A stretch of 64,000 nucleotides of DNA from Caulobacter sp. CCUG 60055 (GTDB lineage: Bacteria; Pseudomonadota; Alphaproteobacteria; Caulobacterales; Caulobacteraceae). The position numbers were made by a program, and so were the translations under genes. Of the stretch, positions 24,744 to 36,700 are shown piece after piece. How positions within the stretch are numbered: the first letter of the stretch is position 1; every line of letters starts with the position of its first letter. Location: contig NZ_PUIC01000012.1 in assembly GCF_022750545.1 (NCBI RefSeq), positions 35,279 through 99,278 of the forward strand, in the 5' to 3' direction. The notes under the pieces were generated by a model, which saw only the letters and a list, made by a program, of their open reading frames with translations, searched no databases and had not been told where the DNA came from.

Positions 24744-27700
24744 TCATCGCGGCGGACAGCCGCCGGCGGGATCACAGTCGCCGGAGGCCAGGCCGAAGCC
24801 GATGATCGAGACGGAGATGATCGACGGCCGCTCGTTGCGCCGGCTCTGCTGCATGGCCTGCGCCGCCTCCTGCACCGCCGAGGCGGCGGCGCTGGACGCC
24901 GACAGGTTGCCCAGCACGTTGGCGACCTGGGTCGGCACGCCGACGGTCTGGCCCTTGACGTCGACATTGGCGACGTTGGCGACGAACTGGGCCGCGACGA
25001 TCAGGTTGCCGGACGAGCGGATGCCGGCGGCGCCGAAATCGACCGTGCCGCGCGGCGCCACCGTCTCGACGTCGGCCGAGGGCGCGCCGGGGATGGTCTG
25101 CAGCGTGGCGATGCCGGCGCCGGTGACCGCCCCCCGCGCGTCGCGGGTGCAGTAGAAGTCGGCGTCGCAGACATAGATCGGCTCGGGCATGTCGGCCGTG
25201 GTCTTCGAGCCCTTGCCGGCGTTGATGTCGCCGTTGGACGACCAGATCATGATCGCCCCGCCCTGCTCGGTGAAGATCCGGCTCTGGGCCAGCAACACGC
25301 TGGTGTCGGTGAACATGCTGATCGTCCCCTGCTCCAGGGTCAGCACGCCCATGTTCGAGGGCCCCGCGACGACCATCCCGTCGGTGTTGACATAAGCCGC
25401 CGGCGCGGCGCTGGCGCCGATCAGGGCCCGCCCGCCCGGCCCCAGGATCGAGACGTCGCCGCCCTGCTGGGTCTGGACGGTGGAGCCGCGCAGGTCGAGG
25501 TCGCCGGTGCGGACCGGCGTCAGGGCCCCCTGCACCCCGCCGCTCAGGCTGTTGGCGGTGTAGCCCATCGCCGCCGGGAACAGCGTGTTGATGGCCTGAT
25601 AGCCGCGGGCGTACTGGTGGAAATAGGAACTGGCCGGGTCGTTGTAGTCGATCCCGACCTTGGCCAGCACCGAGAACAGCACCTGGCGGTTGAAGCGCTG
25701 CTGCGCCGCCGCCGGCAGCGCCTGGAACTCGCTCCAGGCCTTGTCCAGGTTCATCGTCACCGACGGCTGGTCCTTGACCAGGCCGGTATAGACGCCGGTC
25801 CCCTCGTCCCAGGCCTTCATGTAGGCGACCAGCGCCTTCTGCACGTCGGGTCCCGCCACGGCGGGGTCGACATAGGCCTTGACGAAGGCGTCGTTGGCCA
25901 CGCCCGGCCCCACGCCGAACAGCACGTCGATGTCGGCGCCGGCGTGCGGCAGATAGGGGTTCTTGGCGTTGCCGACGGCGATGATCCCGCTTGCCGCGAC
26001 GGACGAGACTGTGAAGTTGGCGTAGGGGTTGGCGGCGCTCAGCTCGTAGGGATTGGCGAGGTTGATGTTGCGGCCGGCCTCCACGTCGAACACGCCCGGC
26101 CCCGCCAGATTGAGCGTGTTCATGCCCGACGGGTTGAACAGCGGGTTGACCGCCGCGATGTCCCCGCCGGCCACGATGCGGGTGATGTCGTTCTGACGAA
26201 GGTTCTGGCCCAGGAAGTCGAGGTTGACGATGTCGCCGCCCGCATAGATCTGCGCCGGCTTGTCGACGACCACGGTCACGAACCGGTCGTAGAAGCCGGC
26301 GCTGGGGCCGGTGGTCTCCTTGAGGCCGTCCACGATGTCGCCGTTCAGGCTGTAGATGCGCACCGGCTGGGCGTCGTTCGCGTGCAGGGGCGTCGGCGAG
26401 TGATCGACCAACGCGGCCGAGGTCAGGTTGAAGTCGAACACGCCCGAAGCGGTGTTGAGGGCGATCGGGCTCGGGCTGAGCGGCGACGGCAGGGTCGATG
26501 GCGAAGCGTCTATCAGGCCGAATTGCAGATCGGCCGCGTTGCCGCCGCCGGCGACCGACTGCAACAGCACGACCGACCGGTCGGCGATCAGGCTGAGCTG
26601 GCCCACGGCGGACGGATAGAGCTGCCCCGCCCGGGCGATGGTGACGCCGCCGTCGAAGGCGGTCAGCGCCACGGTCGCGGGCAGGATGTTGCTGGCGTCG
26701 CTGTTGGCCGTGCCCGGCCGGCCCGCGCCCAGCAGACTGAGGCTGGGCAGGCTGTTCAGGACCACGTCGCCCGTGGTCGTGGCGATGTTGACGGCCGAAG
26801 CGCCCGAATAGCTCTGCGCGTCGGCGAGCCAGGCCGGCCCGGCCGACGGGCTGTAGCCGCTGGTCAGCCCCGAGCCCTGGATATACGAGGGATTGACCAC
26901 CGCGCCGATGTCCACGCCTTGGCGGGCGACGACGTTGAGCGCCCCGTCCTGGACGGCGAGGATGGTCGAGACGCCGATGGGGGCCGCGCCCGCCTGCGAC
27001 GCCGGCGTCGTCAGGCCGCCCGAGGCGATCTGGCCGCCGGCGGCGATCACGCCGGTTCCCTTGGCCACGAAATAGGCGCCCGCCAGTATGTCGCCGCCCG
27101 CCGTGACCTTCAGGTCGCCGCCGCCGACGGTGTTCGCCGTCTGGCCGCCGTTCGACAGGTACCAGGTGGTCGGCAGGGACACGGAAAGGTTCTGGATGTC
27201 GCCGCCGGCCGAGATGGCGACGTCGCCGCCGACGCTCATCACCCCCTGGTCGAAGGCTCCGAAGTTGATCGACGACTGGGTGACCTTGCCGCCCGAGCGG
27301 ACGTTGCCGGTCTGCATCCACTGGAGCCAGAACTGGCCGGTCGCCAGGCCGCTGTTGCCGCTCGGCTGCACGTTCTCGACGCCCAGGATGTCGCCGCCGA
27401 CGCGGATGCTGACGTCGCCCGCCGAGTCCGGGTTGACGCTGGTGGTGGCCAGCAGGTCGAAGACGCCGAAGCCGTTGCTCTTGACGATGCTTGCGGCGGT
27501 CCCGACCGGAGCGCCGGCCGCCGGCGCGCCAGCCGTATAGATGACGCCCGGCGCGGTCTGGTCGAGCAGGCTCATGTCGTTGGCGGCGGCGACCGCGATC
27601 GAGCCGGTCCCGGTCCGGATCGTGGTCGGGCCGTACAGGGTCTGGCTGTTGCTGTCGACATAGGCGAAATGTCCGTCGAGCGAGACGTCGCCCTTCCCGG

Positions 27701-30700
27701 CGACCGCCGCGCTGGAGACCGCCTGGACCCCCAGCGGATCGGCGCTGGCCGCGTTCGCGCCGGCCACGATGCGATAGGAGGAGCTCTGCCCCCCGAGCAG
27801 ACTGGCGAAGGCGATCGGCAACGGATTGTTCAACGACGCCACGGCCGCCGGCGCGTTGCCGGGCAGATCGCCGATGTTGACGCCCGTATAGGGTATCGAC
27901 AGCGGCGCGTCCGGCGCGAACCAGATGTTGTAACTGTTCCAGGGCTTGGTGATGTTTGGGTTCTGGAAACTCCGCGTCATGGTGAGGACGTCCAGATAGC
28001 CCAGATATACGTGCACATAGGCGGCGTAGTCGGTTGGATTGCTGGACAACACCGGCGCTGTCGGCGTTCCGAACCGGGGGAAGTTCTTTGCGAAGATCCC
28101 GCTGGCGCCGCCGGTCACGGTGAAGCGGCTGTATCCGAACAGCCAGCCGCCATTGTTCACGCCCGATTGCGACAGGTCGCCGTAATAGGCGGTCAGATAT
28201 TCCGTATACGAAGCGTAGTTCGTCGGGATCGGCGCCGCGATGCGAAGCGGCGTGATCGGCAGCATGAAGCCCGCATATTTCGGATCCGCCCAGGCGCTCA
28301 TGTCGGCGCCCCACGCGTTGGCGTACTGGAGATAGTTTCCGTAATAGGCGGGCGCCTGGTTCTTGAGCGGCGCGCCGAGGAGCGCGTTCGGATCGAGCCC
28401 CGTCAGCGACTGGTTCGTACCGTCCGCGAACTGCACGGTCACCGAGGCCGGATTGTCCGTGGCGGACAGCTGCTGGAACAGCGACTGGGCCTGGTCGTAG
28501 GTGCCGCCGCCCCCCGCCGACCCGGCGGCGCCGAGAATGCTCGCCACCTGGCTCTGGAAGAAGCCGTCGGTGATGCTCGCCTTCGCGACGAAGTCTCCGA
28601 CGGCGCGGAACGAGATGTAGGGCGCGATGGCGTCCTTGTAGCGATAGGCGGGCGTGATCGAGCCGCTGTTGTTCGGCCGCCCCGCGCCGAGGTTCCAGTT
28701 GCTGAGGACCGTGACGCCGCCGCCGTTGACGGTCCCGTCGGGGTTGGCGAGCTCGACGCCGGGCGCGACCTGGAAGTTGGCGACGTTGGCGAAACGGGCG
28801 TTGACCGCCGGACCGACCGGCAGGTTCCGAATATAGCCCATCAGGGTTCCCGAGCCCTGGGCGGCGTCGCCGTTCAGGTAGCCGTAGAAGCTCTGGTGCG
28901 CGGCGTTGGGCGCGGTCGGGGTGAAGTAGTACTGGCTGAGATAGCTCGCCAGCTGGTCCGGCGTCGGGCTGGCCAGGGCATTGCCGCTCTGGTCGGTCCA
29001 GGTCCCGGCCGCCATCGAGCCGTCGGCGTTGTACCAGCCGGCCGGATCGACGAGCCCGTCGAAGTGCTTGCCGCCGCCGTAGGTCAGCGGGTCGGTCGTG
29101 CTCCAGACGGCGAAGGCTTCCAGCGTGGTGGCGCGCGAGCCCTTGATCTGGGCGCTCGGCGAGACGACGACATTGACGTCGCCGTTGGCCAGCAGCGGCG
29201 CGCGGATGTTGACCACCCCGCCCGACAGGCCGCCGGCGGCCCCGCCCGAGACGTCTATCAGGGCGTGGTCCCCCAGCCGGATCACCCCGGAATTCGCCGC
29301 CGAGACCAGCTCGTAGCCGTAGGTCGGGTCGAGCTGGACCACGCCGCCGACAGTGTCGGGGACTCCGACCGTGCCGATCTCCACCGAGCCGCCGCGCTTG
29401 ACGGCGCTGGAGCCGGTCGCCAGCAGCGCGCCTTCGAGATCGACCCCGCTCTTGCCGTAGAGCTTGATCTGGCCGCCCTTGCTCCCGGAGGCGTCGATGG
29501 TCCCGGCGACGAGGATGTTGCCGCCGCTCGGGTCCTGGCCGCCGGCGCCGCCGTCGGCGGTGAGCGAGACGGCCTGGGCCCGGATCGTCCGGCCGGCCGA
29601 CAGCGTCAGGTTCCCGGCGCGGGTGTGGACCGTCACGGCGCTGTTGACGCCGCTGGCGGCCAGCAGGCCCGCCAGGTTGTCGAGGTCGACCGCCCCGCCG
29701 GTGTCGAGGCTGAGCGAGCCGCCGGCGTAGCCGGCCGCCGCCGCGCCCTTGATGACGCCGGCCAGCTGCACGGTGCGGCCAGGGGCCGACAGGGTCAGGC
29801 CGCCCGCCGCGCCGCCGCCCGCCGCGCCCGAGACGTCGAGCGTCGAGCCGGCCTGGACGTCGAGCAGCCCCTTGTCGGCCGTCAGCTTGATGATCCCGCC
29901 CGGCGCGTACTGGACGGTGTCGTAGAAGGTCTTGGCCAGGCCGGTCGAGCTCAGGGTCGAGCCCGAGGCGACGACCAGGTCGCCGCTGGTCGCCTCGAGG
30001 CTGACATTGCCGGCCGGCGCCGACAGCGTCGCGCCGTTCACCGTCACCGCGCCGCCCTTGAAGCTGAACGCGCCGCCGATCGGCTTGAGGGCGAGCGCCG
30101 TCCCGCCGGCCCCGTTCAAGGTCAGGGCACCGGTGGTGGTCAGGCTGGTCGCCGAGCCGGTGTCGGCCAGGAAGACCGGCGCGGCGAAGGTCGCATCGGC
30201 CCCGCCCAGGTCGAAGGCGCCGCTCCCCTGCCCGATGACGCCGCCGGCGGCGGCGACCGTCACGGCGCCGAAGCCCGCCAGGCTCTTGCTCCCCGCCCCG
30301 AGGTCGATCTCGGCGGCGGCGACCGTCAGCCGGCCGGTGTTCGCGCCCGCCGACACGGCCGTGGTCGGCGCCCCGAGGTCGTTGGTGAACGCGATCTTGG
30401 AGCCGGTCAGGGACACCTGGCCGCGGCCGACGAAGCGGCCGGCCGACAGGTCGACGGCCTGGCCGAAATTCAGGCTGACGTCGCCGTCGAAGACGACGTC
30501 GCCGAAGCTGCGCAGGTCGACCTGCTTGGCGCTGGCGAACTGGGCCAGGCCGTTGGGCCCGACCACGAAGCCGGACAGGCCGGCGGGGTTGGCCGCGTTG
30601 GTGAAGGTGATGGTCGGCGCGTCGACGGCGATCTCGCTCCCGGCGAAGCGGGCGGCCGGATCGAAGTTGAGGCCCCCCGAGGAGTCGAGGGTCAGCGCCG

Positions 30701-33700
30701 CGCCGCCGTCGATGGAGGCCCCCGCCGCCACGGTCAGCAGGCCCTGCGGGTTTGCGCCGACGTTGCTGCGGATGACGCCGGTCTGGCCGCCGTTGGAGAC
30801 GCGCAGCAGCGCGCCGTCGCCGCTGTGGCTGGCGTCGCCGATGAGGATCGGCTGCGCGCCGCCGGCGGGCAGGCTTCCGCTGGCGGCGATCACGCCGCCC
30901 GACTGCACCCAAAGGCCGTTGGCGGCGTTGGGATCGGTCGCGGTCGGGTCGCTCTTGGCGACCAGCAGGATTTCCGGCGCCGTCAGCGGATGGGCGGCGT
31001 CGTTGGAGACCACCACGCTGTTGGAGACGACGTTGATCGCCACGCCTTTGGCGGTCTGGCTGCGCACGCCGCCGATCAGCAGGCTGCCGGCGCCCAGCGC
31101 GTCGAGGTCGCTGGCCGAAAGCTGCAGATAGCCGGCGAGCGCGGTCTGGCCGGCCCCGACGATCTGGATGTCCTGCGAGGCGATGTCGACCTTGCCGGCG
31201 GCGCCGTCCTTGCCAGCGGCGGTGTTCAGGGTCGAGCCCAGGCTGAGCGATCCGGTCGCCGCCAGCACCAGCTGGCCGGCGTCCCGCGCCAGGGCGGGTG
31301 CGACCGTCCCCGCCGCCTTGGCCTGGGCGGCGAAGAAGCTGTCGGCGTCGGTCAGGCGGTATTCGGAGGCCTTGCCCCACACCGCCGCCGATTGAACGCT
31401 GAACAAGCTGGGCGTGGCCCTGCGCGCGCCGCTCAGGGCGTCGGCGAAGTAGCCGGCGACGACGTTGGTCCCGTCAGCCAGGACGCTCCCCTGCCCGGCC
31501 GCGACATTGGCCGCGCCGGTCTGCTGCACCACCCGGAAGGCGCCGGGCATGGTGGCGTACTTGGCCGGCAGCAGGGTGTAGATTCCGGCCGGCAGGCCTG
31601 GGACGCCGGACAGGTAGACCGCCTTGCCGACGAGGTCGCCCGCGCCGGCCTGGCCGACGCCGAGGCTGGTGGTGCGGCCAGGGCTGGTCGGGTCCGCCTG
31701 CTGGGCGAAGACCGGATCGTAGGCCGCCACCGGAGCCGAATAGCCCGGCACGACCGCATAGACGTTGCGCGCGTCGGGATAGAGCGGAACGGTCGCGCCG
31801 GTGGCGCCGCCGGCGTAGCTGACGTTGTACGCCGACAGCAGGTCGCGCGTGCCGCCGGCGCCGGGAACCCATTCGCTGGCCTGCAGCACGCCGCCGCCGG
31901 ACAGGTCGACGTTCGCGCCCGCCTGGAGCGAGACGCTGCGTCCGTTGAGGGTGACCACCTTGGCCGGCGGCGCGGTCAGCGTCGGGGCGACCCCGTTGGG
32001 TTGGCCCGGATAGCTCCAGTTGGTCCCGTCGGTGGTCACGCCGTAGGGCAAGGTCGCCGTCCCCGCCGACACCGAGGTCAGCCCCCCGGCCGCCAGGGTC
32101 ACGCTCTGGGTGGCGGTCAGCGGCGCGCCGCCGAAGGCGGCCTGGACGGAGGCGTCGGTCGGGTCGCCGACGCCGAGCACGATGGCTCCGAACGGGGCGC
32201 GCAGCGCGCCGCCCTGGACGATGTTGGTCGCATCGACCAGCAGCGCGCCGCCGGCCGACAGCGGCGTCGAGGACGCGCCGCCCGCCTGGAAGGTGATGGT
32301 GGTCGGGTTCGGCCCCACCGCCGCCAGCACGAAGCGCTCGCCGCTGGCCGGATAGACGCTGGCGGCCTGCAGGGTCAGGTCGCCGGGCGTGAACAGCAGG
32401 CCCGCCGCCAGCCCCTTCTGGTCGGTGGTGAAACCGGTCGAGGACAGGCGGATGTCGCCGCGGCTGACCAGGCTGGTCTTGGCGAAATCGCCGAGGGCCG
32501 CCTGGTTCGAGATGTCGATGAAGCCGGCGTTGATCGAGAGCGTCGCATCGCCAAGCATCGCCGCGGTGTTGACCAGCGAGGCCGCGTGGCTGTCGACGCG
32601 GCCGGCCAGGGCGACATAGGGCGCGGCGATCGACACCGACGCTCCGCCGGTGTTCGCCGTCCCGGCCGCCAGCTGCGGGATCGCGACGGCGCCGGCGGGC
32701 AGCGCCAGGATCTGCGAGGCGTTGACGACGACGGCGCGGCCGAGGTTCAGGTCGACGCCGCCCGCGAAGGCCACGATCGGGCTGGCGTCGCGGTTGGACG
32801 AGGGGCCGCCGAGCACCAGGGTGTCGATCCCCGAGCCCTTGAGGCGGTCGACCGCGAAGACGACCGCGCCCTGGCCGGGATTGACGATGGCCTGGCCCGG
32901 GGTCAGGCCGGCCGGGACCAGGGCTCCGCTCTGCTGCAGGATCAGCCCGCTCGCCCCCGCGGCGTTGCTGATCTGCCCCTGATAGGTCGTCGCGCCATTG
33001 TTCGCGAGGGTCTCCGGCAGCAGGGTCAGCGCGCCGCCCTGCGCCTGCGGCGCGCCGCCCGCGGCCTTGAAGGCGCCGTCGAAGAACAGGCCGTTCCCCG
33101 CCCCCAGGGTGATCGCCCCGGCGTTGCTCCATGCCGGCCCCGGCGCGTAGCGCGTGGTCCCGTCGGGCGCGGCCTGCAACTGATCGAACACGGCCGACGC
33201 GCCCGAGACGTTGATGAGGGAGCCCGCCTCGGCCACCACGTAGCCGGCGGCGTCGGACAGCGTCACCGTCCCGCCGTTCAGCACCTTGCCGATGGTCGGC
33301 TGGACCAGGGCGCCGCCGATGTTGACCGGCTTGGCGTAGGGATCGGTCAGCGCCACGCCCGAGACGTCGAGCACCGCGTTGGAGCCGAGCCAGACCGACT
33401 TGTCCGGCGTGGTGAAGTCGATGCCCGACGACATGCCCGCCGCCTTGGCGTAAACGCTGCCGGTGTCGCCGGTGAGCGTCACGGCCCCGCCCGGCGCGCG
33501 GATGGCCCCCAGCACGGTGACGCCGCCGACGCCGCCCAGGGTCACCGCCGCGCCGGGATCGGCGTCGATCGTCGCGCCCTTGCCGAGGATGGTCCGGTTG
33601 GAGACGCCCGCATAGGCTTGCAGCGCCCCCCAGACCACGTCGCCGCCGGCGGTCAGGGTCAGGTTGGTCGCCTGGCGGTGATAGGCGTCGAGCTGGCCGA

Positions 33701-36700
33701 GGCCGACCAGGCCGGCGGCGGCGAGGTCGGTCCCGCTCGGCGCGGCCGCCAGGGCGGCGGGATCGGCGATCAGGGTCTTCTGAGTCAGCCGCACCTGGGC
33801 GCCGTCGGCGACGGTCGTGTCGTAGATGGCGTTGAGCTGATAGGCGCCGAAGCCCTGGCCGGCGAAGAAGGTCTCAGGCAGCGCCAGGTCCCAGGCGTGG
33901 GCGGCCGCGGGATCGCCGCCGATCTGGAAGCCCAGCGCCTGCAGGGTCAGCTTGCCGCCGCCCGAGAAGCCGGCGCTGCGGATCGTCCCGTTCATCGCCA
34001 GCGCGCCGGCGGTCGGCTGCGCCGGCGGGAGGACCGCGCCATAGGCGTCGGTGGGGTGGAAGTTCCAGGTGGTGAGCGAGACGTCGCCGCCCTTGCCGAC
34101 CGCGACGCCGTTCTTGGTCAGCAGGCCGCCGGCCAGCAGCACGCCGCCGCTGGACACGTCGATCAGGCTGCCCTTGTCGAGCGTGATCGAAGCGCCCAGG
34201 CCCGCCGACAGGCTGACACCGCCGCCGTTGACGAAGGCGTCGGCGCCCGGCGCGGTGAGCAGGCCGCTGTCGTTGACCCAAAGCCCCGCGGTGCTCAGCA
34301 CCCCGCCAGGCCCGACCCTGATGTCGCCCGGACGGAAGTTCTGGGCCGGCCCGGCGATCGCGGCGTCCACGCCGTCGGTTTCCAGCGAGATCAAGCCCGA
34401 CGGCGCGATCAGCCGGCCCAGCACGGTGATGTCGCCGCCGTAGGGCGCCTTGTAGCTGATCGTCCCGCCCGGCTGGACGCTCAGCGTCGTCCCCTCGGCG
34501 ACCACGAGGTTCCGCGCCGAGCCGGAGGCGGTGAGCGGATTGATCGTGACCTTGGCGAAGCCGCCCGCGCTCAGCATCTTGGCGGGGATGGCCTGCCAGC
34601 CCAGCACGTTGTTCGGGTCGTTCGGATCGAGCGCGCCCAACGCCTTGGCGTCGAACGCCGTCGAGATGTCGAAGTTCGCGGCGTAGCGCGACAGGGCCGG
34701 CGCGGCGTCCTGGATGATGATCGACGCCTTCGTGCCGATAGCGCTGGCGGGGCCGCCGTAGAAGGCGTCGACGCCGGAGGTGATGAGGCTCGATCCGCTC
34801 CCGAAATCCAAGGCGCCGCCGGTCGGCAGAAACCCGCCGCCGGCCGCCGGCCCAGCCGGCGCGCGGCCGGCGACGGCCTGGTTGATCCCGGCGACGGCCT
34901 GGGCGGACATCGTTCCGTCCAGCACCGCCACGTGCTCGCCATAGACGGTGAGCGCGCCGCCGTTCCCGCCGGCGATGCTTTCGGGCCGGTAGCTGCTGGC
35001 CGCGCCGTACAGCGAATTGGAGAAGGTGTCGGTGACGCCCCAGCGACGGTGATCGACCGTGCTGACGCCGGCGACGCCGACATAGACGTTGTTGGGATTG
35101 GCGGCCCCGATGGCGACGATGTGGCCGGTGGAGTCGATCAGCCGGGTGGTGGCGACCGAACCGCCCAGATAATGGGCGTAGCCGCCGTCGAGGTTGAGCA
35201 GCGAGCCGGCGGCGGTCAGAACCTGATCGCCGGCCAGGGTGATCGAGCCGGCGTTGACCAGCAGCTGGTCGATCTTGCGCGGAATGAGCTGGGCGTAGCC
35301 GGCGGCGTTGAGGATCGGACTGCCGACCCAGGCCTTGCCGTCGGCGGTGGTCCCGGCCAGCGTCGAATCCAGCACGATGTACTGAAGATTGAGCAGGCCC
35401 GTCTGGTTGGGATCGTCGGCGATCTCGTTCTGGGTGATCAGCTTGATGGTGACCAGCGAGGCGCTGGCGGGCAGTTGGACGTCGGTCAGGCCAGCGACGT
35501 CGATGGTCGCGCCGTTGTCGACATAGACGCGGCCGGGGATCGCGTTGAGGCCCGTCTCGAAATTCGGCATCGCGCCGGCGCCGGTGGTCGTCATGGCCGC
35601 CACCGAAACGGCGGCGCCGGGCGCTTCGAGCAGGGAGCCGTTCTTGAACCAGACGGCGCCGCCGGTGACCGAGATGCGCCCCGGCGTGAAACTGGAGGTC
35701 GGGGACGAGGTGGCGGTCTCGCCGTCCTCCTCCGGCAGGTTGGCCGTCACCGAGCCGCTCCCGAAGGAGACGAGGCCGATCCGATGCGGCTGCTGATCGG
35801 TGGAATCCGCGCCGACGATCGTTTCGTCGACCGCCGAGATGACGATGCGCCCAGGATAGCTGATCCCTGTCGTCGCCAGCACCGCGCCGTTCTGGGCGAC
35901 GTTCGTGCCCAACAGGTTGACCGTGCCGCGAGACGCCTGGACGAGACCGGTGTTGGTCAGCGTCGAGATCGGCGTTCCGTCGCTGGAGTCGGCGTTGACG
36001 ATCCGGCCGGTGAGCTTGGGCAGCAGCACCGCCGAACCATTGACCGGATTGCGCCAGAAGCCCACGCCGACGCCGGCGGCCAGGATGGCCTGGCCGTCGG
36101 GCGTGCTGATCTGACCGGCGTTGGAGACGTTCGTCCCCGCGATCAACACATAGCCGCCATTGCCCTGGGCGCCGTTGCCGTGGGTCGAGATGCTGGCGCC
36201 CTGCGCGATGGTGATGTCGCCGGCCGGCTGATAGGCCGCCCCGGGCCTCATATTGACCGCGCCGCCAAGGCCGAGGACCAGGTTGCTGTTGCCCGTCCCG
36301 CCGGTGGCTTCCGGCCCGGCGACGCCGGTGGCGAGGAAGGTGAGGTTGGAGTTGGCGACGGCCTGGTCCCAGGCGGCCGTGCCGGGGGTCAGGCCGGCGG
36401 TCTTCTCGCCGAGGAAGGACAGCGACGAGGCGACCAGGGCGTGGGTGTCGACCTGGGAGGCCCCGCCGAACAGGATGCCGTTCTGGTTGATCAGGTAGAC
36501 CGAGCCCTCGGCCTTGATCCGGCCGAGGATCTGGCTGGGCTTGCCGGACGGGTCGACGACGCGGTTGAGGGCGATCCAGTTGTTGGCGCCGTTGGCCTGG
36601 GTCCCGCCGGTCTGGTCGAAGTGGACGGTGGTGTCCCTGCCGATATTGAAGCTGTCCCAGGTCAGGATCGCTTTCTGTGCGGTCTGCTCGATGGTGACCG

